DNA from: Bryobacterales bacterium
GTDB lineage: Bacteria; Acidobacteriota; Terriglobia; Bryobacterales; Bryobacteraceae
DNA length: 38,709 bases
Reading direction: 5' to 3'
NCBI GenBank assembly: GCA_003169195.1
Contig: PMQB01000600.1
Location: 1-38,709, forward strand
The translations under genes and the position numbers were made by a program. Each line of letters begins with the position of its first letter. Position 1 is the first letter of the stretch. Of the stretch, positions 1 through 7,646 are shown in pieces. Under the pieces are notes generated by a model. That model saw nothing but the letters and a program-made list of their open reading frames with translations. It ran no database searches and was not told the DNA's origin.

Positions 1-1135
1 CCGTAAACGCTTGTCTGGTAAAAGGTGGCGGCTTGACCGGGTAAGGCTGCGTTTCCGAGAGATGCTCACCATCTAATTGCGACGCGGGCACCGGCCGGTC
101 CTTTACCGGAAACAGCGGCTTACCCGTGCGACGATCCAGCACGTAGACATATCCGGTTTTGGTAATCTGAGCAACCGCCTCCACCTTCTTCCCGTTGCGC
201 GTCACCGATACCAAACTGGGCGCGGCCGGAAAATCGAAATCCCACACATCATGCTTGATCCCTTGAAAGTGCCAGATGCGCTTTCCTGTTCGCGCATCCA
301 ACGCCAGCACGCAATTGGCGAACAAGTTATCGCCAATTCGATTGGCACCATAAAAATCGAAGGACGCCGACCCCGTGGCCGCAAACACCATGCCCAACTT
401 CGGGTCAACACTCAACCCGGCCCAGGCATTAGCACCTCCCGAGATTTTGTACGAATCTTTTGACCACGTCTCATAACCGAACTCACCCGGCCATGGAATT
501 GTATGAAAGATCCAGCGCTGCTTTCCGGTCTTCGTATCAAATGCTCGGATGTGTCCCGGCGAACCAGGCAGTGTCTCCGGTACGGTGCTGCCCATAATGA
601 TCATGTCCTCGAAAATCACGCCGGGCGTGCTCGCGCTGACACTCATGTTCTGCACAGGCCGCTCCAAACCTTCGCGTAAATCAATGCGTCCTTCGCTGCC
701 GAACGAAGGAAGCGGTTTGCCGGTGTTGCGATCCAGCGCGTACAAATAATTGCGATATGTGAAGAACAAGCGGTCATGATCAATCGTTACGCCGCGATGG
801 CGGAATCGCCGCGTGGGTGCCGCACCGCCTGCCGGATCGAAGGCCCACAGCTCTCTGCCCGATTCGGCGTCCAGTGCCACCACGCGCATCTTGGGCGTAG
901 TGGCATAGAGTACGCCGTCCACAATAATCGGATTGCTTTGCATCTCCGAGTCTTTGAACGCGTCGTGTGCGTCATAGCTCCACGCTACTTGCAACCGTCC
1001 AACATTCTGCGGTGTGATTTGTTTCAACGCGGAGTAGCGAATGTTGTACGCGCCGCCATTCATGGGCCAATTGCCGTCGTTTGCAAATGTGACGGTCACG
1101 AACAGTAGGAGGAGGAACAGCTTCGGCAGGTTCAT
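1..1135 (-). CDS. PQQ-dependent dehydrogenase, N-terminal part (runs off left edge)
   Basis: An open frame read from ATG at 1135 down to base 1 without a stop gives about 378 residues; the C-terminus is outside the window. It starts with a short hydrophobic signal-like segment (MNLPKLFLLLLFVTVTFA), followed by WPMNGGAYNIRYS, the usual opening of quinoprotein dehydrogenases, and repeated beta-propeller blades (ALDAESGRELWAF, ALDRNTGKPLP, AFDTKTGKQRW, ALDARTGKRIW, VLDRRTGKPLF). HDVWDFDFPAAP resembles the propeller core near the PQQ site. The expected role is periplasmic oxidation of a sugar or alcohol with electrons passed to a cytochrome or quinone; the substrate cannot be read from this sequence. 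It lies 31 bp downstream of hypF on the same strand and could be cotranscribed with it. No strong ribosome-binding site is visible before the ATG. Confidence 0.88.
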   Translation of the reverse strand, partial: MNLPKLFLLLLFVTVTFANDGNWPMNGGAYNIRYSALKQITPQNVGRLQVAWSYDAHDAFKDSEMQSNPIIVDGVLYATTPKMRVVALDAESGRELWAFDPAGGAAPTRRFRHRGVTIDHDRLFFTYRNYLYALDRNTGKPLPSFGSEGRIDLREGLERPVQNMSVSASTPGVIFEDMIIMGSTVPETLPGSPGHIRAFDTKTGKQRWIFHTIPWPGEFGYETWSKDSYKISGGANAWAGLSVDPKLGMVFAATGSASFDFYGANRIGDNLFANCVLALDARTGKRIWHFQGIKHDVWDFDFPAAPSLVSVTRNGKKVEAVAQITKTGYVYVLDRRTGKPLFPVKDRPVPASQLDGEHLSETQPYPVKPPPFTRQAFT

Positions 1136-1166
1136 GGTTATCAGATTGTAGCTTGCGTTTTGCGAC

Positions 1167-3404
1167 TCATTTTAGAATCACCGCTTGCCCGAGCGCGATC
1201 CCGCCGTCGTTGGGCGGGACCATCCGCTGGGTTAGAACTCGAAAGCCTTCTTTCGCCAATAAATCATTGGCCAGCGTTAGAAGATATACATTCTGAAACA
1301 CGCCGCCGGTTAGGGCGATTGTTTGCACGGCGAACTCCTGGCGCATGCGACGGCTGTAGTGAAGAATTACCTCCGCCATCGTGCGATGAAAACGCGCTGC
1401 GATGACTCTTGCCTCAGCGCCTGCTCGGAAATCCGCCACCATTTCCACCCACATGGGAGTGACATCAAACTCGTCAGTGCCCAACGTGACTGGATACGTA
1501 CTTTCAGTTGTTCCAGCCGCTAGTGCTTCTAACTCAATCGCTGCCTGTCCTTCATAACTCACATTCGCTCGCAACCCCAGCAGTCCCGCTACTGCATCAA
1601 ACAGCCGACCCATACTGCTCGTCGGAATCGAACGCGCGCCCGAACTTAGCTGCTGCCGCAAGACGCGCAATTCTACCGTGTTGCAGGCTCGCACGCAGGG
1701 TAAATCGTCACTCCACTCAAGGCCGGCCGCGAACAAATGCGCCAGTGCCACGCGCGCCGGATGTCGAATCGCCGTATCGCCCCCAGGCAGCGGCACATAC
1801 TTCAAATGGGCCACTCGCTGAAACCCGTCATAGCGCGCCAGCAACACCTCGCCGCCCCAAATTGCTCCGTCCGTTCCATAACCAGTTCCATCAAACGTAA
1901 AGGCCAGCATTGTGGCATCTTCCGGCAATCCATGCTCTGCCATTACAGACATTGCATGCGCATGATGATGCTGCACTTCTATCAAGGGCAACTCGCGCTC
2001 ATGCGCATATCCGCGCGCCCAACGTGTGGAAAGATACCCCGGATGCGCATCGCAAATCACTCGTTCTGGCTCGCATCGGAACAGGGATTTCATGTGCTGC
2101 AGAGCGCGTTCAAACGCGTCCAGCGTCTCCAGGTTTTCCATGTCGCCAATGTGCTGGCTCATGTACGCGTACTGCCCGTGCGTCAAACAAAAGCAGGCCT
2201 TCAATTCCGCACCCACCGCCAGCGTCATCGGCCGTTCCACGGGGAGCTTCACCGGCATCGGACTGTATCCGCGCGAACGCCGGATCGGCAACTCGTGGGT
2301 CACTACTGAGTCATCAACGGGCACATGAATCTCTCGATCATGAAAGAGAAATGCATCGGCGATATCGCCTAGTCTTGCCAGTGCATCTTCATTCCGATAC
2401 ACAATCGGTTCCTCACTAAGATTGCCCGACGTCATCACAAGTGGCCCATCATCCAGCAGCAAATAATGCAGAGGCGCATAGGGAAGCATGAAGCCGATCA
2501 TCGGATTGCCAGGCGCCACCGAGGCAGCAAGCCTAGATGCCTCGCGCCGCCTCAGCAATACGATGGGCCGCTGTCTACTGCGCAGCAACTGACTATCTTC
2601 GTCGCCCACGATCGCGTATTGCGCGATCCCCTCCGCATCTCGCGCCATCAATGCAAACGGCTTATCCCGCCGACCTTTGCGAACGCGCAAACGCGCCACT
2701 GCGGCTTCGTTCTGCGCATCTACCGCTAAAACGAACCCGCCGATCCCTTTGATGGCCACAATCTGACCATGCGCCAGTGCCTCCCGTGCACCCGCAAACG
2801 CCGGCTCCTCCCAAACAGTCTCGCCACTTTTCTCGAACCAAACCTTCGGTCCACAAATCCTGCACGCATTGGGCTGCGCATGAAATCGCCGGTTCGTTGG
2901 CGAATGATATTCTTCCTCACACGCCGCACACATCGGAAACGCCGCCATCGTTGTGTTCGGCCGGTCATACGGGATATCGCGAATAATCGTGAACCGCGGC
3001 CCGCAATTCGTGCAATTAATGAAGGGGTAACGGTAACGGCGGTCGTTCGGGTCGAAGAACTCGCGCAAACAATCCTTACAGGTCGCGATGTCCGGCGAAA
3101 TCGGCGTGCTTACATTTGCCTCACTCACACTTTCGACAATGCGAAACTCCGATTCCGCGAAAGGCGCGATGTCCTCAACGCGAATTTCGTCAATCATCGC
3201 TAAAGGAGGCGCTTCGGTTCGTAACGAGTGAACGAAGCTTTCCAAAGCCGGAGGTGCACCCTGCACCTCTACAGAAACGCCGTCACTGCGGTTCGCCACA
3301 AAGCCGGTCAATCCGTTCTTCGCCGCCAGCCCGTAAAGAAACGGCCGAAAGCCCACCCCCTGCACGATGCCCCGCACAAAGATTCGCCGCCTCTGCATGT
3401 CCAC
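1167..3404 (-). CDS. hypF: HypF carbamoyltransferase for [NiFe]-hydrogenase maturation
   Basis: 745 aa, the usual HypF length. HypF makes thiocarbamate on HypE from carbamoyl phosphate, the source of the Fe-bound cyanides of the [NiFe] site. Domains in order: acylphosphatase (about 5-92, VRGIVQGVGFRPF at 10-22); two zinc fingers (C109, C112, C131, C134 and C159, C162, C181, C184); YrdC/Sua5-like adenylation domain (about 200-385, KGIGGF and KGRRDKPFALM); and a Kae1-like C-terminal domain with the HHHAH metal site at 479-483, then FDGTGYGTDG and LTGGVFQN. It is separated from the other hyp genes and transcribed away from them. The start at 3404 (MDMQRRR) was kept; a start two codons later is equally possible. 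A TetR palindrome lies 28 bp upstream. Confidence 0.97.
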   Translation of the reverse strand: MDMQRRRIFVRGIVQGVGFRPFLYGLAAKNGLTGFVANRSDGVSVEVQGAPPALESFVHSLRTEAPPLAMIDEIRVEDIAPFAESEFRIVESVSEANVSTPISPDIATCKDCLREFFDPNDRRYRYPFINCTNCGPRFTIIRDIPYDRPNTTMAAFPMCAACEEEYHSPTNRRFHAQPNACRICGPKVWFEKSGETVWEEPAFAGAREALAHGQIVAIKGIGGFVLAVDAQNEAAVARLRVRKGRRDKPFALMARDAEGIAQYAIVGDEDSQLLRSRQRPIVLLRRREASRLAASVAPGNPMIGFMLPYAPLHYLLLDDGPLVMTSGNLSEEPIVYRNEDALARLGDIADAFLFHDREIHVPVDDSVVTHELPIRRSRGYSPMPVKLPVERPMTLAVGAELKACFCLTHGQYAYMSQHIGDMENLETLDAFERALQHMKSLFRCEPERVICDAHPGYLSTRWARGYAHERELPLIEVQHHHAHAMSVMAEHGLPEDATMLAFTFDGTGYGTDGAIWGGEVLLARYDGFQRVAHLKYVPLPGGDTAIRHPARVALAHLFAAGLEWSDDLPCVRACNTVELRVLRQQLSSGARSIPTSSMGRLFDAVAGLLGLRANVSYEGQAAIELEALAAGTTESTYPVTLGTDEFDVTPMWVEMVADFRAGAEARVIAARFHRTMAEVILHYSRRMRQEFAVQTIALTGGVFQNVYLLTLANDLLAKEGFRVLTQRMVPPNDGGIALGQAVILK

Positions 3405-3431
3405 GAGTGTAAGCCTCAGCTTGCAGGGCTA

Positions 3432-3451
3432 TTTTTGACCGTGGTCAAAAA
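3432..3451. promoter_or_regulatory. Palindromic operator candidate between hypF and TetR gene
   Basis: Perfect 9-bp inverted repeat, TTTTTGACC-GT-GGTCAAAAA, of a size typical for TetR-family dimers. It lies 28 bp upstream of the hypF start and 41 bp upstream of the TetR start. Its centre is 51 bp, about five helical turns, from that of a second degenerate copy at 3485-3500. That binding is by the adjacent TetR protein is inferred. Confidence 0.65.
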
Positions 3452-3456
3452 ATCTC

Positions 3457-3485
3457 TTGACATCCACCAGCTAACAGCTCAATAT
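3457..3485 (+). promoter_or_regulatory. Putative sigma-70 promoter of the TetR operon
   Basis: TTGACA at 3457-3462 matches the consensus -35 exactly. It is followed after 17 bp by a weak -10 candidate CAATAT (3480-3485). It sits between the two palindromes, as expected for an autorepressed promoter. If used, the transcript would begin at or very near the ATG at 3492, implying a leaderless or near-leaderless mRNA. The -10 matches only three of six consensus bases, so this is tentative. Confidence 0.35.
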
Positions 3486-3500
3486 TTGAACATGGTCAAA
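3485..3500. promoter_or_regulatory. Second TetR operator half-palindrome overlapping the start codon
   Basis: TTTGAAC-AT-GGTCAAA has the same core as the palindrome at 3432-3451 with one mismatch between the 7-bp arms. It covers the ATG at 3492, so a bound repressor would block transcription or initiation of the TetR operon. Function is inferred from position and similarity. Confidence 0.5.
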
Positions 3501-4187
3501 AATGAGCGCACCACCGACAAAGCGGAACAAACGCGCCGCCACATTTTTGAAAGTGCTCTGGAACTCTTCCGCGAAAAAGGCTTCGATGCCACCACCATGC
3601 AAGAAGTCGCCAGCCGAGCCGAAGTAGTCAAAAGCGCGGCGTATTACTATTTCCCCAGTAAAGAAGCCATCATTCAGGCCTATTACGAAACCGTTCAGAA
3701 TGAGCAAGATTCCATCTGCGCCACACTCTTCGCTCAGACCAAGAGCCTGAAGGCTCGCATATCCGCTGTCTTTCACTCCAAGTTCGATCTCGTGCAGAGC
3801 GACCGCAAACTGCTCGGCGTCGTCTTCCGCTATACAGGCGAGCCTGAGCATCCTCTCTCTTGTCTAGGGCCTGGAACCGCCGAGGTCCGTCGGCGCAGCA
3901 CCCAAGCGTTCAGAGATGCCATCGCGCTGGAGAAACTGCCCAAAGATCTGCAAGAGCTCCTCCCGCTCGCTTTGTGGGCCCTTCAAATGGGCCTTCTTGT
4001 TATGTTTCTTTACGACTCATCGGAACATCAGCAGCGCACGCGGCGAATGACTGACGGCTCAGTAGATCTCACTCTGAAACTTCTTGGTCTCGCAAAGATA
4101 TCTGTCTTGAAGCCTATCCGCACCAAGATCCTGACGCTCTTGCGTGATTCAGACCTGCTGCCAACCAACCGAACGGAGACGCCATGA
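3492..4187 (+). CDS. TetR/AcrR-family transcriptional regulator
   Basis: 231 aa from ATG 3492. The frame is open further upstream but would then overlap hypF and the operator, so this start was chosen because it begins the TetR fold (MVKNERTTDKAEQTRRHIFESA). The N-terminal helix-turn-helix is typical: ALELFREKGFDATTMQEVASRAEVVKSAAYYYFPSKEAII, about residues 17-57. The C-terminal ligand domain is not assignable. The gene overlaps the next by ATGA (4184-4187) and heads a three-gene operon. It probably represses itself and that operon through the palindromes just upstream, and might also affect divergent hypF. No ligand can be proposed. Confidence 0.93.
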   Translation: MVKNERTTDKAEQTRRHIFESALELFREKGFDATTMQEVASRAEVVKSAAYYYFPSKEAIIQAYYETVQNEQDSICATLFAQTKSLKARISAVFHSKFDLVQSDRKLLGVVFRYTGEPEHPLSCLGPGTAEVRRRSTQAFRDAIALEKLPKDLQELLPLALWALQMGLLVMFLYDSSEHQQRTRRMTDGSVDLTLKLLGLAKISVLKPIRTKILTLLRDSDLLPTNRTETP

Positions 4188-5101
4188 AAGAAACCGCCGC
4201 CGAGTCATACAAGATCACCCGTTCCCAATGGATGCTTATTGGGCTGATCGTCTCATTAACAACTGCTGCTCTATTCTATAGATTTCTGCGGGACGAACAA
4301 CTGGGTCATAGTGCCGCCATGTTCCTTGGCGTCCCGGCAGTCCTGGCCATCTTACTTGCCCTTACTCCCAAAGCCACCTCTGCTACCGGCGGCATCCTCA
4401 AAGGCATTACCCTCGCTCTCCTTCTTGTCGCACCACTGGTTGGGGAAGGGTATCTGTGCATTATCGTTGCGTCGCCTCTTTTCTACTTGGTCGGCATTAT
4501 CGTGGGCCGCATAACCGATCATCAGCGAAAAAAGCGAAATGCCGCGCTAAATTGCATGCTTCTTTTTTTATTACCTCTCTCTCTGGAGGGGGTTTTTCCT
4601 GAGTTGACATTCAATCGATCTCAATCGGTTGAGGTCACTCAGATCATTGCCGCTCCTCCAGATTCTGTAGAGAATCATCTCGCCCAGTGCCTGAAAGTAG
4701 AGACCCCGTTGCCCCGATTCTTACGCATCGGTTTTCCACGCCCGCTCTCGGCTTCGGGCCACGGACTCGCCGTCGGCGACACTCGCACTGTTCATTTCTC
4801 GGGCGCAGAGGGCGATCCTCCGGGAGATTTGATCATGCGCGTTGCGGAGCATCGACCTGGTTCTCTCCGCTTCGAGACAGTGAGTGACGGAAGCAAGTTA
4901 ACGCAGTGGGTCCGCTGGACAAGTTCCGAGGTGCAATGGAAACAACTGAGCGCTGGTCGAACAATGGTGACTTGGCGGATTAACTTCGACCGCCAACTCG
5001 ATCCCGCGTGGTACTTCACTCCCTGGGAGAAAGCAGCCGTTCGTGAAGCAGCAAACTATCTTATCGACGCCAACATGAATCCAGCGAGAGCCACTAGATG
5101 A
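4184..5101 (+). CDS. Membrane protein with C-terminal SRPBCC/START-like domain
   Basis: 305 aa, not a protein I recognise by name. Residues about 14-140 hold four or five hydrophobic segments (14-35, 42-62, a long one at 71-111 that may be two helices, 119-140). A soluble part from about 145 follows, whose beginning (SVEVTQIIAAPPDSVENHL) and pattern of short beta strands ending in an amphipathic helix resemble SRPBCC/polyketide-cyclase lipid-binding folds. It is translationally coupled to TetR upstream and to the methyltransferase-like gene downstream by ATGA overlaps, so the three are almost certainly one operon. A role in binding or modifying a lipid-like compound is a guess based on the neighbour. 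The fold call would need a structure prediction. Confidence 0.75.
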   Translation: MKETAAESYKITRSQWMLIGLIVSLTTAALFYRFLRDEQLGHSAAMFLGVPAVLAILLALTPKATSATGGILKGITLALLLVAPLVGEGYLCIIVASPLFYLVGIIVGRITDHQRKKRNAALNCMLLFLLPLSLEGVFPELTFNRSQSVEVTQIIAAPPDSVENHLAQCLKVETPLPRFLRIGFPRPLSASGHGLAVGDTRTVHFSGAEGDPPGDLIMRVAEHRPGSLRFETVSDGSKLTQWVRWTSSEVQWKQLSAGRTMVTWRINFDRQLDPAWYFTPWEKAAVREAANYLIDANMNPARATR

Positions 5102-6372
5102 ATCGCGCGGATCTTGTGAGAGCAGCAGCAATCTACCTCCCACTCACAGCGGCCGTGATCGCGAGGCTACTAGTCGGCCGCCACCCACGTCAGTTTGTCG
5201 CATGTCTCTTGAGCATTCTTTGGACAATCCCCTCGCTGCTTCTCCTCCAAATATGCAATCAACACGCTCATTGGTGGAGCTTCGCACCCGGCTATGCGGC
5301 TGAGTTCCGGGGCATGCCATTGGAACTGTTTCTCGGATGGATAATCCTCTGGGGACTTCTCCCGCAATTAGCGTTCCCGCGTCTGGGGATTATTGCGAGC
5401 GCCGCGCTGCTGGCCGCTCTTGATTGCGTGCTCATGCCGATCTCAACGTCAATCGTTATCTTAGAATCGAACTGGCTCATGGGCGAAGCACTAGGTGTCA
5501 CCATTGTTCTCTTCCCATCACTCTGCTTAGGGCATTGGACCTCTCAAAACACTAATCTCCGTGCCCGAGGTGCCCTTCAAATTGCTACTGCCGGATTGTT
5601 GTTTCTCTTCCTCATCCCCGAGATTATCTTCGCAACGCGCGATGGCAACGGCTGGACACCCATGCTGGGTCTGCCGAGTTGGCTGCTGCAGACCAGCCTG
5701 CAGTTGATCTTTTTGCTGGCGCTGCCGGGCAACTCCGCCGTCTTCGAGTTCGTCGACCGTGGGCGAGGAACTCCGATTCCCTACGACCCGCCACAACGCC
5801 TCGTCACCACAGGTATCTATCGCTATAGCGCCAATCCTATGCAACTCTCCGCTATGTTGGTGATGCTGGCTTGGGCGGCCTTATTGAGAAACGGTTGGAT
5901 GGTCGCAGCCGCTAGCACAGCCTTTCTCTACAGTACAGGCATCGCTCAGTGGGATGAAAAGCAGGATCTCGCTGATCGGTTTGGGCAACCTTGGCATGAC
6001 TATCGCGCCAGCGTAGGCAATTGGTTGCCTCACTGGATTCCCTACCACGCTGGTCCCTCGTCGATCATTTACGTATCCCGCACTTGTGGACCCTGCAGCG
6101 AGGTCCGCGAATGGCTCGAAAGACGAAGACTGACGGGCTTACAAATTGTCGATGCCGAAACCTTGCCCGCTAATTCCATTAGCCGTGTGCGTTACGAGCC
6201 GGCAGATGGTACCCCGGCCGTTGAGGGTGTTCTTGCCATTGGCCGCGCGCTGGAGCACATCAATCTAGGCTGGGCGCTCTGCGGAATGTTCCTGCGGCTG
6301 CCAATTCTCTGGAGAATCATCCAGCTTCTGATTGACGCCAGCGGTCTCGGCCCGCGCCAACTCCCCGCCTAA
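5098..6372 (+). CDS. ICMT/PEMT-like membrane methyltransferase fused to a DCC/thioredoxin-like domain
   Basis: 424 aa. Residues about 1-320 are strongly hydrophobic with many membrane segments. They contain LVTTGIYRYSANPMQ (about 233-248), the signature of isoprenylcysteine carboxyl methyltransferase/phospholipid methyltransferase-type enzymes, and a following WDEKQDLADRFGQPWHDYRASVGNW block typical of the same family. The last 100 residues begin IIYVSRTCGPCSEVREWLERR, with a CxxC at C330 and C333. They end with a hydrophobic helix like DUF393 (DCC) thiol oxidoreductases. The ATGA start overlap couples it to the SRPBCC-like gene. The methyl acceptor is unknown. The fusion is unusual and both halves appear intact. 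Confidence 0.8.
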   Translation: MNRADLVRAAAIYLPLTAAVIARLLVGRHPRQFVACLLSILWTIPSLLLLQICNQHAHWWSFAPGYAAEFRGMPLELFLGWIILWGLLPQLAFPRLGIIASAALLAALDCVLMPISTSIVILESNWLMGEALGVTIVLFPSLCLGHWTSQNTNLRARGALQIATAGLLFLFLIPEIIFATRDGNGWTPMLGLPSWLLQTSLQLIFLLALPGNSAVFEFVDRGRGTPIPYDPPQRLVTTGIYRYSANPMQLSAMLVMLAWAALLRNGWMVAAASTAFLYSTGIAQWDEKQDLADRFGQPWHDYRASVGNWLPHWIPYHAGPSSIIYVSRTCGPCSEVREWLERRRLTGLQIVDAETLPANSISRVRYEPADGTPAVEGVLAIGRALEHINLGWALCGMFLRLPILWRIIQLLIDASGLGPRQLPA

Positions 6373-6450
6373 TGCGCGCATATAGCATGTTGAAGCCATA
6401 GCAAATTGCCCCGCTGGGCTGTACGCTCTCGACAGGAGCGAGTCCCAGCC

Positions 6451-7293
6451 ATGCCCACTACCACCAACGGCGCCACCACCCTCACGCCGCCGGAGCAATT
6501 ACAAGCCAGACTCTCCGACCCAAAAATTCTCGACGCCCTGAACCGCCTCCTCGACCGCGCCGAACTGCTCGCCTTCAGCGCCGATGCCCTCGACGGCCTG
6601 ATCCGCCGCGGTGACGAAATCACCAACTCTGTGAACGAAATGGTGGTCGACGCCCGCAACGGCGCCTCGCCCAATGAATTCATGGACGTCGCCGGCAAGC
6701 TTCCTCAACTCGCCCGCGCTGGTGTCCAAGTCGCTAACACCGTCGACAAACCTGAATTTGGCGCGCTTCTCAATTCCGGCCTGCTCGAACAACTCGCCAA
6801 TCCCGCGGTTATCGAATCTTTGAAACTCGTTCTCAGCAAGATCGACCTCATCGCGTTCGCCGTCAAAGCCGCGGACGAATTCTTCAAACGCGGCGACATC
6901 ATCACCGACAACATTGGCGAGAGCATCGGCGATCTTCGCAAACTCGCCTCCAGTGTGGATGTGGAGAAGGTGCGCACCCTTGCCGCCGAACTGCCCGTTC
7001 TCTTGGACGCCAGCAACGAGCTGATCAATGCCGGCGTTCCCGCCAAGCTCAAACAACTGGTTGACGCCAGCGGCATCGTCGTCGATTCCGGCATGCTTGA
7101 TCCGGATACCGTCAAACTTCTGGCCCACGCCGGCAAGATCGCCGCATCCAGCTACATAGAAACGCAGGCCGCCCCGCGTCGCGACATCAAAGGCATTTTC
7201 GACCTCCTCGGCGCTCTTAAAGACCCCGGCGTTCAACACGCCCTCGGCTTCTTTGTCGAATTTATGAAACGCTACTCGGCGAAAATGAAATAG
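6451..7293 (+). CDS. DUF1641-like protein with internal duplication, first gene of the hydrogenase locus
   Basis: 280 aa from ATG 6451, preceded by AGGAG at 6434-6438. A TTG at 6406 could extend it by 15 residues but has no ribosome-binding site. The C-terminus (IKGIFDLLGALKDPGVQHALGFFVEFMKR) resembles DUF1641/YrhD proteins, which are found beside formate dehydrogenases and hydrogenases. Two related copies lie in tandem: LSDPKILDALNRLLDRAELL followed by LIRRGDEITNSVNE, and LANPAVIESLKLVLSKIDLI followed by FFKRGDIITDNIGE. The protein is helical, soluble and without a signal peptide. It ends one base before hypA, so it should be cotranscribed with the maturation genes. Its role is unknown; a structural, assembly or partner-docking function is only a guess. 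Confidence 0.85.
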   Translation: MPTTTNGATTLTPPEQLQARLSDPKILDALNRLLDRAELLAFSADALDGLIRRGDEITNSVNEMVVDARNGASPNEFMDVAGKLPQLARAGVQVANTVDKPEFGALLNSGLLEQLANPAVIESLKLVLSKIDLIAFAVKAADEFFKRGDIITDNIGESIGDLRKLASSVDVEKVRTLAAELPVLLDASNELINAGVPAKLKQLVDASGIVVDSGMLDPDTVKLLAHAGKIAASSYIETQAAPRRDIKGIFDLLGALKDPGVQHALGFFVEFMKRYSAKMK

Positions 7294-7294
7294 C

Positions 7295-7642
7295 TTGCAT
7301 GAACTGTCCATCGTTCTCGGCGTCATAGAAACCGTTTCCGAATCGGCCAACGCCGCCAACGCCAAAAAAATTATCGCTACCTATCTCCGTGTGGGTGCTC
7401 TGGCCGGCGTCGTGAAAGATGCGTTGCTCTTTAGCTTTGAAATCGCTAGCAAAGACACCCCACTCGAAGGTTCGGACCTGGTCATCGAAGAATTGCCGCC
7501 CCTCATTTTTTGCAGAGTTTGCGACAAAACTGTAGAACTCGACAGCATTCAGAGCTTTCGCTGTCCGGTCTGCGATACCCCGAGCGCCGACCTCCGCCAA
7601 GGCAAGGAACTGGAGATACGCTCCATCGAGATAGAAGTGTGA
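7295..7642 (+). CDS. hypA: HypA nickel insertion factor
   Basis: 115 aa, full length for HypA/HybF, which delivers nickel to the hydrogenase large subunit together with HypB. The start is TTG at 7295. It is secure because it gives the invariant N-terminal MHELSI, whose His2 is the nickel ligand. The zinc site is present as C73, C76, C90 and C93 (FCRVC and RCPVC). It lies one base after the DUF1641-like gene and 4 bases before hypB. Confidence 0.96.
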   Translation: MHELSIVLGVIETVSESANAANAKKIIATYLRVGALAGVVKDALLFSFEIASKDTPLEGSDLVIEELPPLIFCRVCDKTVELDSIQSFRCPVCDTPSADLRQGKELEIRSIEIEV

Positions 7643-7646
7643 AACG

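Noticed and set aside
1737-2309. 190-codon plus-strand frame and others opposite hypF
   Set aside because: They are antisense to a complete hypF with all motifs; composition is rich in Arg, His and Pro, typical of shadow frames.
3228-3491. Upstream extension of the first TetR gene
   Set aside because: It would overlap hypF and the palindromic operator, and adds residues that do not fit a TetR N-terminus.
6499-7365. 288-codon open frame on the minus strand over the DUF1641-like gene
   Set aside because: It is a shadow frame: the plus strand has a ribosome-binding site, family similarity and the invariant hypA start directly after it, while the minus frame has no recognisable domain.
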